DNA of 64,000 nucleotides from Lacticaseibacillus absianus (GCF_013407595.1 NZ_JABEKX010000002.1:907723-971722); one strand, 5' to 3'; positions 1-9,713 are shown, numbered from the stretch's first letter. Translations and numbers: made by a program. Notes: generated from the sequence alone by a model not told the origin.

Positions 1-592
1 AGATCTCCCCGGTCGCTAGGCGCAGCCCGGGGACCAGGTGGTTGATCAGGGTCGATTTACCGGCCCCTGTCTGCCCTGTGAAGATCGTCAGCTTGTCTGC
101 GAACGTCGCCCGTACCGCTTCCATCAGTGCCGCCGCAAACGGTGGCTCGCTGTGGAAAGTGCGGTAGCCGATCTGCTCATAACCGGCGAGACTGGCGCTG
201 ATCTCAGCCAGCCTGGCGGCGGAGATCAGGTCGGTCTTCGTCAGGTAGATCTCCGCGTGGATCTGCTTGCCCTCTAGGTAGACGAGGAAGCGATCCAGCA
301 AGTTGAGCGAGAATTCCGGTTCAGCGGCTGCGACGACCAGGATCGCCTGATCGATGTTGGCGACTGGCGGCCGGACCAAAGCGTTCTCGCGCGGAAGGAC
401 CTTCAGCAGGTACCCTTCATCATCGGCCCCCACGCCGGGCGAGAACTCGGCAAAGTCACCCACCAGGGGGGCGACCTTTTTTTGCCGCAGATTCCCGCGG
501 CCACGCGTGCGGTACACCGTTCCATCGACCGCAATGTCGAAGTAGCCGCTGAGCTGGCGAATGATGCGCCCGGTCAACTGTTGATCACTCAA
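1..592 (-). CDS. rsgA: Ribosome small-subunit-dependent GTPase RsgA (partial, C-terminus outside window)
   Basis: RsgA is a circularly permuted GTPase that acts late in 30S subunit maturation. The translated part shows the N-terminal OB-fold with the family motif TRGRGNLRQKKVAPLVGD, then the permuted G4 motif (LTKTDL) and the P-loop GQTGAGKSTLIN near the window edge. The frame opens at a TTG (590-592) placed 6 nt after GGAGG (599-603), overlapping the prkC stop by 8 nt, so the two genes are translationally coupled. The last gene seen of the coaBC-to-rsgA operon. The zinc-binding C-terminal domain lies beyond base 1. Identification is secure; the TTG start is inferred from the ribosome site. 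Confidence 0.93.
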   Translation of the reverse strand, partial: MSDQQLTGRIIRQLSGYFDIAVDGTVYRTRGRGNLRQKKVAPLVGDFAEFSPGVGADDEGYLLKVLPRENALVRPPVANIDQAILVVAAAEPEFSLNLLDRFLVYLEGKQIHAEIYLTKTDLISAARLAEISASLAGYEQIGYRTFHSEPPFAAALMEAVRATFADKLTIFTGQTGAGKSTLINHLVPGLRLATGEI

Positions 593-2606
593 TATTATCC
601 TCCGAGGCGACGACAACGCCATTGTTGACGACGCGGTACGCGCCACTGGTCGCATCATCGACCGTGAAGGTCAAGGTGATGGTCGTGTCGCTGGTGATGG
701 TCATGTTCTTGTAGACTTGACTGATGTTGTGGGTCTTGTCTTGGATGTAGACTTGGACCTGGTTGGCACCGCTGGTGCTGCTCGAACTGCTGGCCGCATC
801 GCTCGACGCGCTGGTGCTGGCGTCTGCCGGCGCCTCGTAAGTGATCGAGACGCGCCGGGTCACAGTCTTCGTCGTATCGCTAGCCGAAGAGCTAGACGCT
901 TCCGGTTCCTTACCCTTGGACAGCGTCACGCGTAAGGTGTCCCCCTTGCTCATGTCCGTGCCTGCCGATGGCGACTGATCGACCACATTGCCCGACGCCA
1001 CGCTGTCACTGTAATCCGCATCGTTGAAGGTCAGCGTCAAGCCGTGGTTCTCGGCATAGGCCTCGACCTGCGCCTTCGTCTGATTGCTCAGATTTGCCAT
1101 TGCGAAGGTCTTCGTCCCGCTCGAGACCGTCAGGGTGATCGTCGTCCCCTTGACGACGACTTTTTTGCCAGCATCAAGGCTCTGCGCCATGATCTCGCCG
1201 GCAGCAACCGTGTCGGAGCTCTCTTCCTTCTTCTTGACGGTGAACCCACGATCGCGCAGGTCCCCCGCCACATCGACATAGTCTAGACCGACATAGTCCT
1301 TCAGCGTGTAGCGCTTCGGCCCGCTGGACAAGACCAGATCCACCTTGCTCCCGCTCTTGACGCTCGCCGCTTGACCCGGATCACTGCTGATCACGTGATC
1401 CTTATCGACCGACTCAGACGCCTTACGGGTGACACTGCCGAGCTCAAGGTCAGCGTTGGTCAGTGCGCCGACCGCCTGCGTGCGCGTCATGCCGCGCAGA
1501 TCCGGCACGGTCGCATCGCCACGGTTGCCGCTGAAGGCGAAGATCAGCCCCCCGACGATCGCGACGAGCACGATCCCGAGCAGATAAAACGGCCAGTACG
1601 ACCGCCAGTGCCGCTTCTTGGCGGCCTTGGGCAGCGGCGCCTTGCCCGCGCCGCCGGGGCGTGGGACCAACTTCGGGTCCTTAGGCGTCGGCGTAGCCGT
1701 CGCCGCCGCCATGCTTGGGATCACCTTCGTCTCATCCAGGCTGCCATCGGTCGGGACCACGTACTTGGGTTCGCGTGCGCGCGCTGGCGACAGCGCCGTT
1801 TTGAGGTCGGCCGCCATTGCGTCTGCGCTGGTGTAGCGGTTCGCCGGGTCCTTGGTGGTCGCCTTGAGCACGACGTTTTCAAGCGCCTGCGGGATGCGCG
1901 GATCGTAATCCCGCACCGCCGGCATGTCTTCTTGAAAGTGCTTCAAGGCGATCGAGACCGCCGAATCCCCCTCGAACGGGACCGTACCGGTCAGCATCTC
2001 GAACAGGATGATCCCCAGCGCGTAGATGTCACTTTGGCGCGTCGGCATGGCACCGCGCGCTTGCTCCGGGCTAAGGTAGTGGACCGAGCCGAGCAGCGAG
2101 TTGGTCTGCGTCATCGAGTTATCCGACAGCGCAACGGCGATGCCAAAGTCCGTGATCTTCGCGTTGCCGTCTGCATCGATCAAGATGTTTTGAGGCTTCA
2201 AGTCGCGGTGGATGATGTGATGGTCGTGCGCCAACTGCACGGCAGACAGGATCTGCTGCATGATGTCGATGACGCGCTGATACGGGATCGGAAAGTGCTC
2301 GACGATGTATTTTTTGAGGTCAGAGCCTTGCACGTACTCCATCACGAGGAACTGCTGACCATGCGCCGAACCGACATCGTAGATCGACACGATGTTCGGG
2401 TGCACCAGCTCGGTCGTCGCCATCGCCTCGCGCTGGAACCGCCGGATGGTGTCCGGATCGTTTTGAAGGTCCAAGCGCAGGACCTTGACGGCGACATCGC
2501 GATCGAGGATCAAGTCGTGGGCGAGGTAGACGTTCGCCATCCCCCCTTCGCCCAGCGTCTTGAGCAGCTTATAGCGTTCATTGAGAATATAGCCTGGTTC
2601 GATCAA
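585..2606 (-). CDS. prkC: PASTA-domain Ser/Thr protein kinase (PrkC/PknB/Stk family)
   Basis: Membrane kinase that senses peptidoglycan fragments and phosphorylates cell-division and wall-synthesis proteins. The N-terminal Hanks-type kinase domain (about residues 10-270) has the glycine loop GEGGMANVY, the lysine in VAVKVLR, the catalytic loop HRDLKPQN and DFG. A Thr/Pro-rich juxtamembrane stretch leads to a single membrane helix (about 340-360), then three PASTA domains and a Ser-rich tail with a final beta-rich segment. Start chosen at TTG 2604-2606, 7 nt after GGAGG and overlapping the prpC stop; an upstream TTG at 2621 would lie inside that ribosome site. Coupled to the phosphatase gene prpC upstream and to rsgA downstream, the standard Firmicutes order. 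Confidence 0.96.
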   Translation of the reverse strand: MIEPGYILNERYKLLKTLGEGGMANVYLAHDLILDRDVAVKVLRLDLQNDPDTIRRFQREAMATTELVHPNIVSIYDVGSAHGQQFLVMEYVQGSDLKKYIVEHFPIPYQRVIDIMQQILSAVQLAHDHHIIHRDLKPQNILIDADGNAKITDFGIAVALSDNSMTQTNSLLGSVHYLSPEQARGAMPTRQSDIYALGIILFEMLTGTVPFEGDSAVSIALKHFQEDMPAVRDYDPRIPQALENVVLKATTKDPANRYTSADAMAADLKTALSPARAREPKYVVPTDGSLDETKVIPSMAAATATPTPKDPKLVPRPGGAGKAPLPKAAKKRHWRSYWPFYLLGIVLVAIVGGLIFAFSGNRGDATVPDLRGMTRTQAVGALTNADLELGSVTRKASESVDKDHVISSDPGQAASVKSGSKVDLVLSSGPKRYTLKDYVGLDYVDVAGDLRDRGFTVKKKEESSDTVAAGEIMAQSLDAGKKVVVKGTTITLTVSSGTKTFAMANLSNQTKAQVEAYAENHGLTLTFNDADYSDSVASGNVVDQSPSAGTDMSKGDTLRVTLSKGKEPEASSSSASDTTKTVTRRVSITYEAPADASTSASSDAASSSSSTSGANQVQVYIQDKTHNISQVYKNMTITSDTTITLTFTVDDATSGAYRVVNNGVVVASEDNIE

Positions 2607-3346
2607 ATCTGCGCCCTCCAATCCTGGTGAATGATCAGTGCCGTGATATTGTCAGGACCGCCAGCGGCATTGGCCATGTCGATCAGCTGACCGGCCTTAT
2701 CGCCGATCGGGACCGGCTGCGCCAAGACCGCGGCGATCTCCGGATCCGACACCTGATTGGTCAGCCCGTCCGAGCACAGCAACAGGTAGTCGTCGTATTC
2801 CATGTCGTAGATCGTCACGTCCGCATCGACATCTGAGGAGACGCCTAGGCTGCGCGTGATCACGTTGCGTTGCGGGAACTTCGCTGCTTCTTCCGGCGTC
2901 AGCTCCCCGGTCTTGACCAGCTCATTGACCAGACTGTGGTCTTCGGTGATCTGGATCAGGTGCCGGTTGCGATAAAGGTACCCGCGCGAGTCCCCGATGT
3001 TAGCGACAACGAAACGGTTACCGGAGATGATCACGGCGACCAGCGTCGTCCCCATGCCGCTGAGGTCCGCGTACTGCTGCGCTTTTTCCAAGATCACCGT
3101 GTTCTCTTCTTGCAGCTCAAAGATCAACCACCGCACGATCGTCTCGACGTCGGTGGTATTCGTCTTCTCAAAGGCGTAGCCGATATGGGACACTGCCATC
3201 TCCGAAGCGACGTCGCCGCCTTGGTGGCCCCCCATCCCGTCCGCCACGATCGCCAGCGTGGTGCCGGCGTCATTGGCAAACAGGCCGACGTAGTCCTGAT
3301 TGTTCGGCCGTTTGCGGCCAATGTCTGTCCGATACGTGTATTCCAT
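2603..3346 (-). CDS. prpC: PP2C-family protein phosphatase (PrpC/Stp)
   Basis: Metal-dependent Ser/Thr phosphatase that counteracts the PASTA kinase encoded immediately downstream. 247 residues, the normal size for bacterial PP2C. Metal-binding motifs visible are the N-terminal RPNNQD, VADGMGGHQGG, GDSRGYLYR and the C-terminal GGPDNIT. ATG start with AGGAG 7 nt upstream. The stop codon overlaps the TTG start of prkC, so kinase and phosphatase are made together. Cytoplasmic. Confidence 0.96.
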   Translation of the reverse strand: MEYTYRTDIGRKRPNNQDYVGLFANDAGTTLAIVADGMGGHQGGDVASEMAVSHIGYAFEKTNTTDVETIVRWLIFELQEENTVILEKAQQYADLSGMGTTLVAVIISGNRFVVANIGDSRGYLYRNRHLIQITEDHSLVNELVKTGELTPEEAAKFPQRNVITRSLGVSSDVDADVTIYDMEYDDYLLLCSDGLTNQVSDPEIAAVLAQPVPIGDKAGQLIDMANAAGGPDNITALIIHQDWRAQI

Positions 3347-3385
3347 GGTGTCTCCTATGTCTTATCTCTCGCGCCGGCCGGCCGC

Positions 3386-4726
3386 TCAGCGCTTCACCAG
3401 ACTCGCGATGAAGAAGCCATCCGTCCCGTAATCGTCTGGAAAAAGCTGAAGCGCAGGCCCCCCATGCGCGCGGTCCAACGGCTGGGCCAGCGGGACTGGG
3501 ACCTGCTCGAACTCAGGGTGCGCCGCCAAAAACGCCGCGACGACCCCCTGGTTCTCCTCTTCGACCATCGTGCAAGTGCTATACGTCAGCCGTCCCTGTG
3601 ATTTTAGCAGAGGGGCGGCCGCGTCGAGAAGTGCGCGCTGGATCTTTGGCAAATTCTCAAGGTCTTGTGGGGTCTTCTCGTAACGGATCTCAGGCTTGCG
3701 CCGGATCAAGCCCAGCCCTGAGCAAGGCGCGTCGATCAGGATGCGATCAAAAGACGCCGGGGCAAACGCCGTTCCGACTGTCCGGGCGTCCATCGCCTGC
3801 GCCGTGATGCGATCTGTCAGGCCCAGGCGCGCCGCGTTTTGTTCGATCAGGCGAACCTTGTGTGGGTGCAGGTCTAACGCGTCCACGTGGCCCCCAAGTG
3901 CAGGGTCGAGGAACTGCGCGATGTGCGTGGTCTTCCCCCCCGGAGCCGCGCAAGCATCGAGCACTCGGTCGCCAGGTTCAAGCGCCAGGCTCGGCGCGAC
4001 CAGCATCGAGCTTTCGTCCTGCAAGGTGAAGGCCCCGACGACGAACTCCGGGAGCGCGGCAAAATGCCCGCCAGGCGCGACGAGGCCATCCGGTGACAGC
4101 AGGGAGTCGCGCAATTCAGGAAAGCGCGACTGTAGCTCGGCCTTGAGCTCGGCGCGGGTCCCCTTGGTCGTGTTCACGCGCAGGCTAGCCTCGGCTGGCT
4201 GGTTGATCGACGCCAGGATGCTGCTGGCCTTCTCAAGTCCGAGCTGGTCGACCAGCTTGTCGACCAGCCAGCGCGGTACGCTGGCGGTGACGCTGAGGCG
4301 CGCCAAGGGATCGGTGATCGTCTGCGGGTCCGGCAGACCGCGCCGCTGGATGTTACGCAGGACCGCGGTGACGAACTTCGCGATCCCGATGTGGCCCAGA
4401 CGCTTGGCGATCTGCGTAGATTCGTAGAAGATCGCCCGTTCCGGGACCTTGTCGAGATAGACCATCTGAAACACGGCGGTGTCGAGCAGCACACGCACCC
4501 AGGCGTCGAGTGGCTTGGCGCCGATGAACGGCGCAAGGTAATAGTCGAGCGTCAGCTGATGTTGGATCACCCCGTAAACCAGCGTGGTCGCTAAGTTCGC
4601 GTCACGCGCCTCCAAGTGGGCCTGGCGCAAGCTCGCGTCGAGCGCGAGGTTCGCGTAGCTCCCCTGTGTGCGCACCTTCGTCAGGATCGTGACCGCCAGG
4701 GTCCGCGGGTCAGTTGGTTTCGCCAA
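3386..4726 (-). CDS. rsmB: 16S rRNA m5C967 methyltransferase RsmB (Sun/Fmu)
   Basis: SAM-dependent methyltransferase of the NOL1/NOP2/Sun family. The N-terminal NusB-like RNA-binding domain (about 1-150) is followed by the catalytic domain with the SAM motif DACAAPGGKTTH, the PC motif DAPCSGLGLIRRKPE and the catalytic TC motif TYSTCTM. 446 residues, full length. Start is TTG at 4724-4726, 9 nt after AAGGAG, overlapping the end of fmt by 17 nt. Part of the coaBC-priA-fmt-rsmB-prpC-prkC-rsgA operon. Confidence 0.95.
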   Translation of the reverse strand: MAKPTDPRTLAVTILTKVRTQGSYANLALDASLRQAHLEARDANLATTLVYGVIQHQLTLDYYLAPFIGAKPLDAWVRVLLDTAVFQMVYLDKVPERAIFYESTQIAKRLGHIGIAKFVTAVLRNIQRRGLPDPQTITDPLARLSVTASVPRWLVDKLVDQLGLEKASSILASINQPAEASLRVNTTKGTRAELKAELQSRFPELRDSLLSPDGLVAPGGHFAALPEFVVGAFTLQDESSMLVAPSLALEPGDRVLDACAAPGGKTTHIAQFLDPALGGHVDALDLHPHKVRLIEQNAARLGLTDRITAQAMDARTVGTAFAPASFDRILIDAPCSGLGLIRRKPEIRYEKTPQDLENLPKIQRALLDAAAPLLKSQGRLTYSTCTMVEEENQGVVAAFLAAHPEFEQVPVPLAQPLDRAHGGPALQLFPDDYGTDGFFIASLVKR

Positions 4727-5660
4727 TGATCAAATCTCCTTCTTGAATAGACTGACCGGCGCCGTTCAAAAACGCCGCGATCGGTTGCTTCGCCTTGCCT
4801 GCTGGCTGCAGCTCATCGACGGCAAACGTGGTCCCGTCACCCGCCGCCAGCACCAAGCGCTTCTTACTGCGGGTGATCACCGTGCCCGGCACGGCCGCCG
4901 TGCGGTCCGCTAGCGGCGTGATCGCCCACAGCTTGGTGCGCACGCCCAGCAAGTCGACCCAGCCCCCGACGTCTGGCCGCAAGCCGCGGACCCAGTTGTC
5001 GAGCTGGACCGCCGGTAGCGTGATGTCGAGGTGTTCGTCAGCCTTCTTCAACGTCGGCGAGAACGTCACCTCGGCTTCTGGCTGTGGCGTCTTGGTGGCC
5101 GTACCGGCGATCACTGCCGGCAGGGTCGCCAGCAGCAGGTCCCGGCCCAGCAGACTGAGTTTGGCAAAGGCGGTGCCGGTGTCATCGGTCCGCGTCAGCG
5201 GCAACTTGGCCTGCGCGTACATCCCCCCGGCGTCCATCGCCTTGACCATCTCGATGATCGTCACGCCGGTCTCGGTATCACCGTTGATGATACTGTACTG
5301 GATCGGCGCCCCACCGCGGTACTTCGGTAGCAGGGAGCCGTGCACGTTGAGCGCTGCGATCTTCGCCGCGTTCAGAAACTTGGTCGGCAAAAACTGCCCA
5401 TACGCGGCGGTGATGATCAGGTCCGGCGCCAGGGCGATCGCGTCGGCGAGCTCTGGTGAGCCGGCCAGCTTCTCCGGCTGCAACACCGGCAACCCCAGCG
5501 CGGTTGCGGCCTGCTTGACCGGGCTCGCATGCAGGACCTGCTTACGCCCCACTTTACGGTCGGGTTGGGTGAACACGGCCACCACGTCGTATTGTGCATT
5601 CAGCGCTTCCAGGATCGGCACCGCGAACTGTGGGGTGCCGAGAAAAATAATAGATGTCAT
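4710..5660 (-). CDS. fmt: Methionyl-tRNA formyltransferase
   Basis: Transfers a formyl group from 10-formyl-THF to initiator Met-tRNA. 316 residues, the usual length. N-terminal Rossmann formyltransferase fold begins IIFLGTPQFAVPILEAL; the catalytic region carries NVHGSLLPKYRGGAPIQ and the DTGVTI segment (here DTETGVTIIEM); the C-terminal OB-like domain starts after about residue 205. ATG start with GAGG upstream. Lies between priA and rsmB, overlapping the latter, as in most Firmicutes. Confidence 0.97.
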   Translation of the reverse strand: MTSIIFLGTPQFAVPILEALNAQYDVVAVFTQPDRKVGRKQVLHASPVKQAATALGLPVLQPEKLAGSPELADAIALAPDLIITAAYGQFLPTKFLNAAKIAALNVHGSLLPKYRGGAPIQYSIINGDTETGVTIIEMVKAMDAGGMYAQAKLPLTRTDDTGTAFAKLSLLGRDLLLATLPAVIAGTATKTPQPEAEVTFSPTLKKADEHLDITLPAVQLDNWVRGLRPDVGGWVDLLGVRTKLWAITPLADRTAAVPGTVITRSKKRLVLAAGDGTTFAVDELQPAGKAKQPIAAFLNGAGQSIQEGDLIIGETN

Positions 5661-5707
5661 TCATTAGCCTCGATTCGTCGGTCCATGTGCTCACTATTAT
5701 ACACGTC

Positions 5708-8122
5708 TCACATGAAATTCTGCGGCTCACGGTCGATCGCGACGAAGAATCCGTTGCGACTGGCCGCTTGCGTTTCGTCCAAGATCGCCTTGAGCGTCTG
5801 ATCCAGTTGGGGTTCGCGCTTATACTTGATCACTAGCTGGTAGAAGTAGCGGTTCTTCAGTCGGGCGATCGCGCCGGGCGTCGGTCCAAGCACGATCGCG
5901 GTGGGCGACAGCGCCTTGCGCAGCTGCGCGGCCAGGCTGAAGATCGCCTTGGCCGCTTCGTCCTCATCCGGGTGGCTGACCGTCAGCTTCGTGGTGAAGT
6001 AGTACGGCGGGTAGTCCCCCCGGTGGCGGATCGTCATCTCGTGGCGAAAGAACCCTTCGTAATCATGGTGCTGCGCGAACTGGATCGCGTAGTGCTCCGG
6101 GTTGAAGGATTGGATGAAGACCTCACCGCGCTTATCGGCGCGTCCGGCGCGGCCGGACACCTGCGTCAAGAGCTGGAACGTCCGCTCACTGGCGCGAAAG
6201 TCCGGCATCCCCAGTCCCGTGTCGGCATTGATCACACCGACCAGTGTGACGTTCGGGAAGTCCAGTCCCTTGGCGATCATCTGCGTGCCCAGCAGGATAT
6301 CCGCTTCACCCGCCCCAAACGCCGAGAGGATCCGCTCGTGCCCCCCCTTGCGCCGGGTCGTGTCCACGTCCATTCGCAGCACCCGCGCCTCAGGCAGCAA
6401 GGTGTGCAGCGACTGTTCCACTTTTTGCGTGCCCGTCCCGTAGTAGCGGATCTTCTTAGACCCGCAGCTCGGGCAGACCGTCGGGATCGGTTCCTCGTGA
6501 CCGCAGTAGTGGCAACGCAGCGTGTGGGTGTCCATGTGCAACGTCAGGCTGATATCGCAGTTCGGGCACTGCACGACGAAGCCACACTCGCGGCACATCA
6601 CGAAGCTCGAATAGCCCCGCCGGTTCAGCAGCAGCACACTCTGTTCCCCACGCGCCAGGCGCAGCGCCAGGGCGTCTAGGAGGTCCTTAGAAAAATCATC
6701 CTTGCCCCCGCGCTTATAGGCGTCGCGCATATCGACAATGTGCACCGTCGGCATCGGGTGTGCATTGATCCGCTGGGGCAGCATCAGCGGGGTGTAGACC
6801 TGCTTGGCGGCCCGCGCCCGCGATTCCAGGCTCGGCGTCGCCGATCCGAGGACCACCGGCGCGTGGTGCGTCGCCGCCCGGTGCAGGATCACATCGCGCG
6901 CGTGGTAGCGCGGGGCATCGTCTTGCTTATAACTCGACTCGTGCTCCTCGTCGATAATGAACACACCGATGTTGGTGAGCGGCGCGAACGCCGCGGAGCG
7001 TGCCCCCACGACCACGCGCGCCTCACCGCGCTGGATCCGGCGCCACTCATCGAACTTTTCACCATCGGATAAGCCGCTATGCATCACCGCGACAGTTGCG
7101 CCGAAGCGCCCCTTGACGCGGTGGACCATCTGCGGCGTCAACGCGATCTCTGGCACCAACATCATCGCGTTGCGCCCCTGAGCCAAAGCGGCAGCGATCA
7201 CCTGCAGGTACACTTCAGTCTTTCCGGAGCCGGTCACCCCCTCCAGCAGGAACGTCTCGGCGCGTGTGGCTGTGACCGCCGCTTGGATCGCGGTCGTCAC
7301 GGCCGCCTGCGCAGAGGTCAACGTCAGTGGCGCGGTGTGCGGCTGGTCGTCAAGTTGCGCGTAAGGCGCGCGGTAGACCTCACGCGCCTCGAGGGTCAAC
7401 CACCCGCGCTTGGCGCCAGCCACCAAGTCCGCACGCACTAGGCCGGTGTCTGCCGTCACCGCGGCGACCGCAGGCGTCTCATGCGCCGCCTGCCACTGGG
7501 CCAGTAGGTCCAGCAGCTGCAACTGCTTCGTGGCGTTCGGGCGGACAGCAACACGCAACGCGGCGTAGTCGGCCTCAGCGTCAGGGACGACATAGTCTTG
7601 CGTCTTGACCGTCGCGCGATCCTTGCGCGCGTAATGGAGGGTCAGTGCCCCGCTTTGGACCAATCGCAGGACCTGCGCCGTCGCCGCCTCATCGAGGTCG
7701 GCCAGCGGCAGTCCTGCACGGTCGCCGAGCAGCGCTTGCGCCGCTGGCGTCGGCTTAGGCCCTAGGACCGCCGTCTTGATCGTCTCGATCTTCAGCATTG
7801 TCGGCAACATCGTCTGGATGCAGGTGATCCAAAACGCGAAGGTGGTCTGCGCGAGCCACTGCGACAAGGCGAGTCCCTCTGCGTTCAACACGGGGGTGTA
7901 ATCCAGCACCGCCAGGATCGGCTTCAGGTCGCCGTCATAGTCAGCCGCCGCGTTGACGGCGACCACCATGCCTGCGACCTGCCGCGCGCCGCGGCCGAAC
8001 TGGACCCACACCCGCATGCCCGGCTGGATCTGGCCGGCCAACGCCGCGGGGATCGCGTAATCGAAGGGTTTGTCCGTCTGCATCGTCGGCACATCGACGA
8101 TGACCTTGGCGACGGCGGTCAT
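5708..8122 (-). CDS. priA: Primosomal protein N' (replication restart helicase PriA)
   Basis: DNA helicase that reloads the replisome at collapsed forks. 804 residues: N-terminal DNA-binding domain, superfamily 2 helicase core with Walker A GVTGSGKTEVY and DEEH box (IIDEEHESSYKQ), then the zinc-binding insert with CRECG, CPNC, CHYCG and CPSCG pairs, and helicase C-terminal motifs (LGTQMIAKGLDFPNV, QVSGRAGR). Start ATG overlaps the coaBC stop by 4 nt (ATGA type). Confidence 0.97.
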   Translation of the reverse strand: MTAVAKVIVDVPTMQTDKPFDYAIPAALAGQIQPGMRVWVQFGRGARQVAGMVVAVNAAADYDGDLKPILAVLDYTPVLNAEGLALSQWLAQTTFAFWITCIQTMLPTMLKIETIKTAVLGPKPTPAAQALLGDRAGLPLADLDEAATAQVLRLVQSGALTLHYARKDRATVKTQDYVVPDAEADYAALRVAVRPNATKQLQLLDLLAQWQAAHETPAVAAVTADTGLVRADLVAGAKRGWLTLEAREVYRAPYAQLDDQPHTAPLTLTSAQAAVTTAIQAAVTATRAETFLLEGVTGSGKTEVYLQVIAAALAQGRNAMMLVPEIALTPQMVHRVKGRFGATVAVMHSGLSDGEKFDEWRRIQRGEARVVVGARSAAFAPLTNIGVFIIDEEHESSYKQDDAPRYHARDVILHRAATHHAPVVLGSATPSLESRARAAKQVYTPLMLPQRINAHPMPTVHIVDMRDAYKRGGKDDFSKDLLDALALRLARGEQSVLLLNRRGYSSFVMCRECGFVVQCPNCDISLTLHMDTHTLRCHYCGHEEPIPTVCPSCGSKKIRYYGTGTQKVEQSLHTLLPEARVLRMDVDTTRRKGGHERILSAFGAGEADILLGTQMIAKGLDFPNVTLVGVINADTGLGMPDFRASERTFQLLTQVSGRAGRADKRGEVFIQSFNPEHYAIQFAQHHDYEGFFRHEMTIRHRGDYPPYYFTTKLTVSHPDEDEAAKAIFSLAAQLRKALSPTAIVLGPTPGAIARLKNRYFYQLVIKYKREPQLDQTLKAILDETQAASRNGFFVAIDREPQNFM

Positions 8123-9300
8123 GCCCGCACCTGCTGGATGTGACGGAGGATCGCCGCGGCCACATTGACTTTGCTGGCCTCAGGCACACTGACCGGTGCT
8201 TGGTCCGGCGTCAGCAGCGTCACTTGGTTGGTCGCCGCGTTGAAGCCGTGGCCGTCACCGACCCGGTTGGCCACGAGCATGTCCACGTGCTTGCGCGCGA
8301 GCTTGGCGGTCGCGTTCGCTAGGACATCATTCGTCTCGGCCGCAAACCCAACGACGAATTGGTGCGTCTTGGTCGCCCCCAGCCCCGCGAGAATATCGGG
8401 ATTCTGCACCAGCTCAAGGGTGAGGCCCGCGTCACCGGTTTTTTTGAGTTTCTGCGTCGCCGTGTACTTCGGTCGGTAATCGGCCACAGCCGCGGCCATG
8501 ATCACCACATCGGCCGCCGCGAACGCTGCCTGCACGGCCGTCTGCATTGCCTGCGCCGTTGTCACCGAGATGACCGTCACCCCTGGGAGGACCGGCTGGT
8601 CGCCGGTCGTCACCAAGGTCACTTGGGCCCCTGCGGCCGCGGCAACATTGGCCAGCGCGGTGCCCATCTTGCCAGAGGAGTCGTTGCCGATATAGCGCAC
8701 CGGGTCGAGGCGCTCGCGCGTGCCGCCAGCAGTGATCAGCACCGTTTGACCCGCTAAGAAGGGCTCGGGCTGTGCGGTCGCGATGAAAGCCTCGATCACT
8801 GGCAGGTCAGGCATTCGCCCGACCGCCGCGTACCCCTCCGCCAAAAACCCAGTGGCCGGCGGCAGCACCTGCCACCCCATGTCCCGCAGGTGCGCCACGT
8901 TGGCTTGCGTCTGTGGGTTCACCCACATCTGGTCGTTCATCGCCGGGACTAAGAGCTTCTGCCCCCCAAACGCCAGCAGCGTCGTGGTTACCACGTTATC
9001 CGCCAGCCCGGCCGCCAGCTTCGCGATCGTGTTCGCCGTGGCCGGGACCACCACCGCCTGGTCCATCCAGTGCGCGAGCGCCACGTGTGCCACATGCGCT
9101 GGCTCGGCGAACTCACGCGCATCGGTCAAGACTGAGTGCTTGCTGACGGTGGCCAGCGTTGCAGCCGTCACGAAGGCTTCTGCCGCCTGCGTCATTGCGA
9201 CCCGGACCTCTGCCCCACCGCGGATCAAGCTGCGGATCAGCAGTGGGACCTTGTATGCGGCGATCCCGCCTGTCACCATCACTCCGATATGTTGCGTCAT
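8119..9300 (-). CDS. coaBC: Bifunctional phosphopantothenoylcysteine decarboxylase / phosphopantothenate-cysteine ligase
   Basis: Carries out two consecutive steps of coenzyme A synthesis. The N-terminal flavin-dependent decarboxylase half starts HIGVMVTGGIAAYK and includes the PAMNDQMW motif; the C-terminal ligase half has the ITAGGTRERLDPVR signature and AAVADYRPK. 393 residues from the ATG at 9298-9300, which sits 8 nt after GAGGAGG. The frame is open upstream to 9375, but that extension includes the promoter -10 at 9355-9360 and is not used. First gene of the operon leading to rsgA. Confidence 0.96.
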   Translation of the reverse strand: MTQHIGVMVTGGIAAYKVPLLIRSLIRGGAEVRVAMTQAAEAFVTAATLATVSKHSVLTDAREFAEPAHVAHVALAHWMDQAVVVPATANTIAKLAAGLADNVVTTTLLAFGGQKLLVPAMNDQMWVNPQTQANVAHLRDMGWQVLPPATGFLAEGYAAVGRMPDLPVIEAFIATAQPEPFLAGQTVLITAGGTRERLDPVRYIGNDSSGKMGTALANVAAAAGAQVTLVTTGDQPVLPGVTVISVTTAQAMQTAVQAAFAAADVVIMAAAVADYRPKYTATQKLKKTGDAGLTLELVQNPDILAGLGATKTHQFVVGFAAETNDVLANATAKLARKHVDMLVANRVGDGHGFNAATNQVTLLTPDQAPVSVPEASKVNVAAAILRHIQQVRA

Positions 9301-9354
9301 GCCACGCGCCTCCTCATCAGTTGCCATGCGCATGCGCGCATGATTCTGCGTCAT

Positions 9355-9390
9355 ATTATACCAGACCTGCCTCACCGGCGGTCACACCGT
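9355..9390 (-). promoter_or_regulatory. Promoter of the coaBC-rsgA operon (extended -10)
   Basis: On the minus strand a perfect -10 TATAAT (9355-9360) is preceded by TGG, giving an extended -10 (TGnTATAAT). The -35 is weak (GTGACC or TGACCG about 18-19 nt upstream). It lies between the rpoZ terminator and the coaBC ATG, so the seven-gene operon starts here. Confidence 0.6.
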
Positions 9391-9412
9391 CACCAACACC
9401 GCTACGCCTAAC

Positions 9413-9438
9413 GCAAAAAAACCGCCCTGTCAGGCGGT
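9413..9438 (-). terminator. Rho-independent terminator after rpoZ
   Basis: Stem CCGCC/GGCGG around a short loop followed on the minus strand by a run of T residues (the A tract at 9415-9421). It separates gmk-rpoZ from coaBC. Confidence 0.85.
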
Positions 9439-9449
9439 CGCTAACGCGC

Positions 9450-9695
9450 TTATGCTTCGTGGTCCAACTTTTCGGCGTCGCGCTCGAGCAGCTTGGATTC
9501 CGGGTCGATGATCACGTCACCGGCTGCGACTTCCTCTAGCGCCTGGCCGACCATTTTCTTCGACCGGTACGTGGACAGCATCCGGATACTCCCGGGCGTT
9601 TCTAGCTCGTGCGCGCGCTTCGCGGCCAACACCGCCAGCGAGTAACGAGACGGCACCTTCGCGAGCAACTTATCGATAGATGGGTAGATGATCAT
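9450..9695 (-). CDS. rpoZ: RNA polymerase omega subunit
   Basis: Small subunit that helps fold and assemble the beta' subunit. 81 residues beginning [20 protein letters not shown] with the conserved [12 protein letters not shown] segment and the Firmicutes-type acidic tail. ATG preceded by AAAGGAG. Encoded 18 nt after gmk, the conserved pair, and followed by its own terminator. Confidence 0.95.
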   Translation of the reverse strand: MIIYPSIDKLLAKVPSRYSLAVLAAKRAHELETPGSIRMLSTYRSKKMVGQALEEVAAGDVIIDPESKLLERDAEKLDHEA

Positions 9696-9713
9696 GTTTG
9701 TCTCTCCTTTTGG

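Noticed and set aside
1371..2630. 419-codon plus-strand open frame opposite prkC
   Set aside because: It is fully antisense to a conserved kinase, has no ribosome site, and has an Arg/His-rich composition typical of GC-driven shadow frames. Many similar frames elsewhere were left out for the same reason.
9301..9375. N-terminal extension of coaBC
   Set aside because: The extension contains the operon's -10 element, while the internal ATG has a strong ribosome site and matches the family start.
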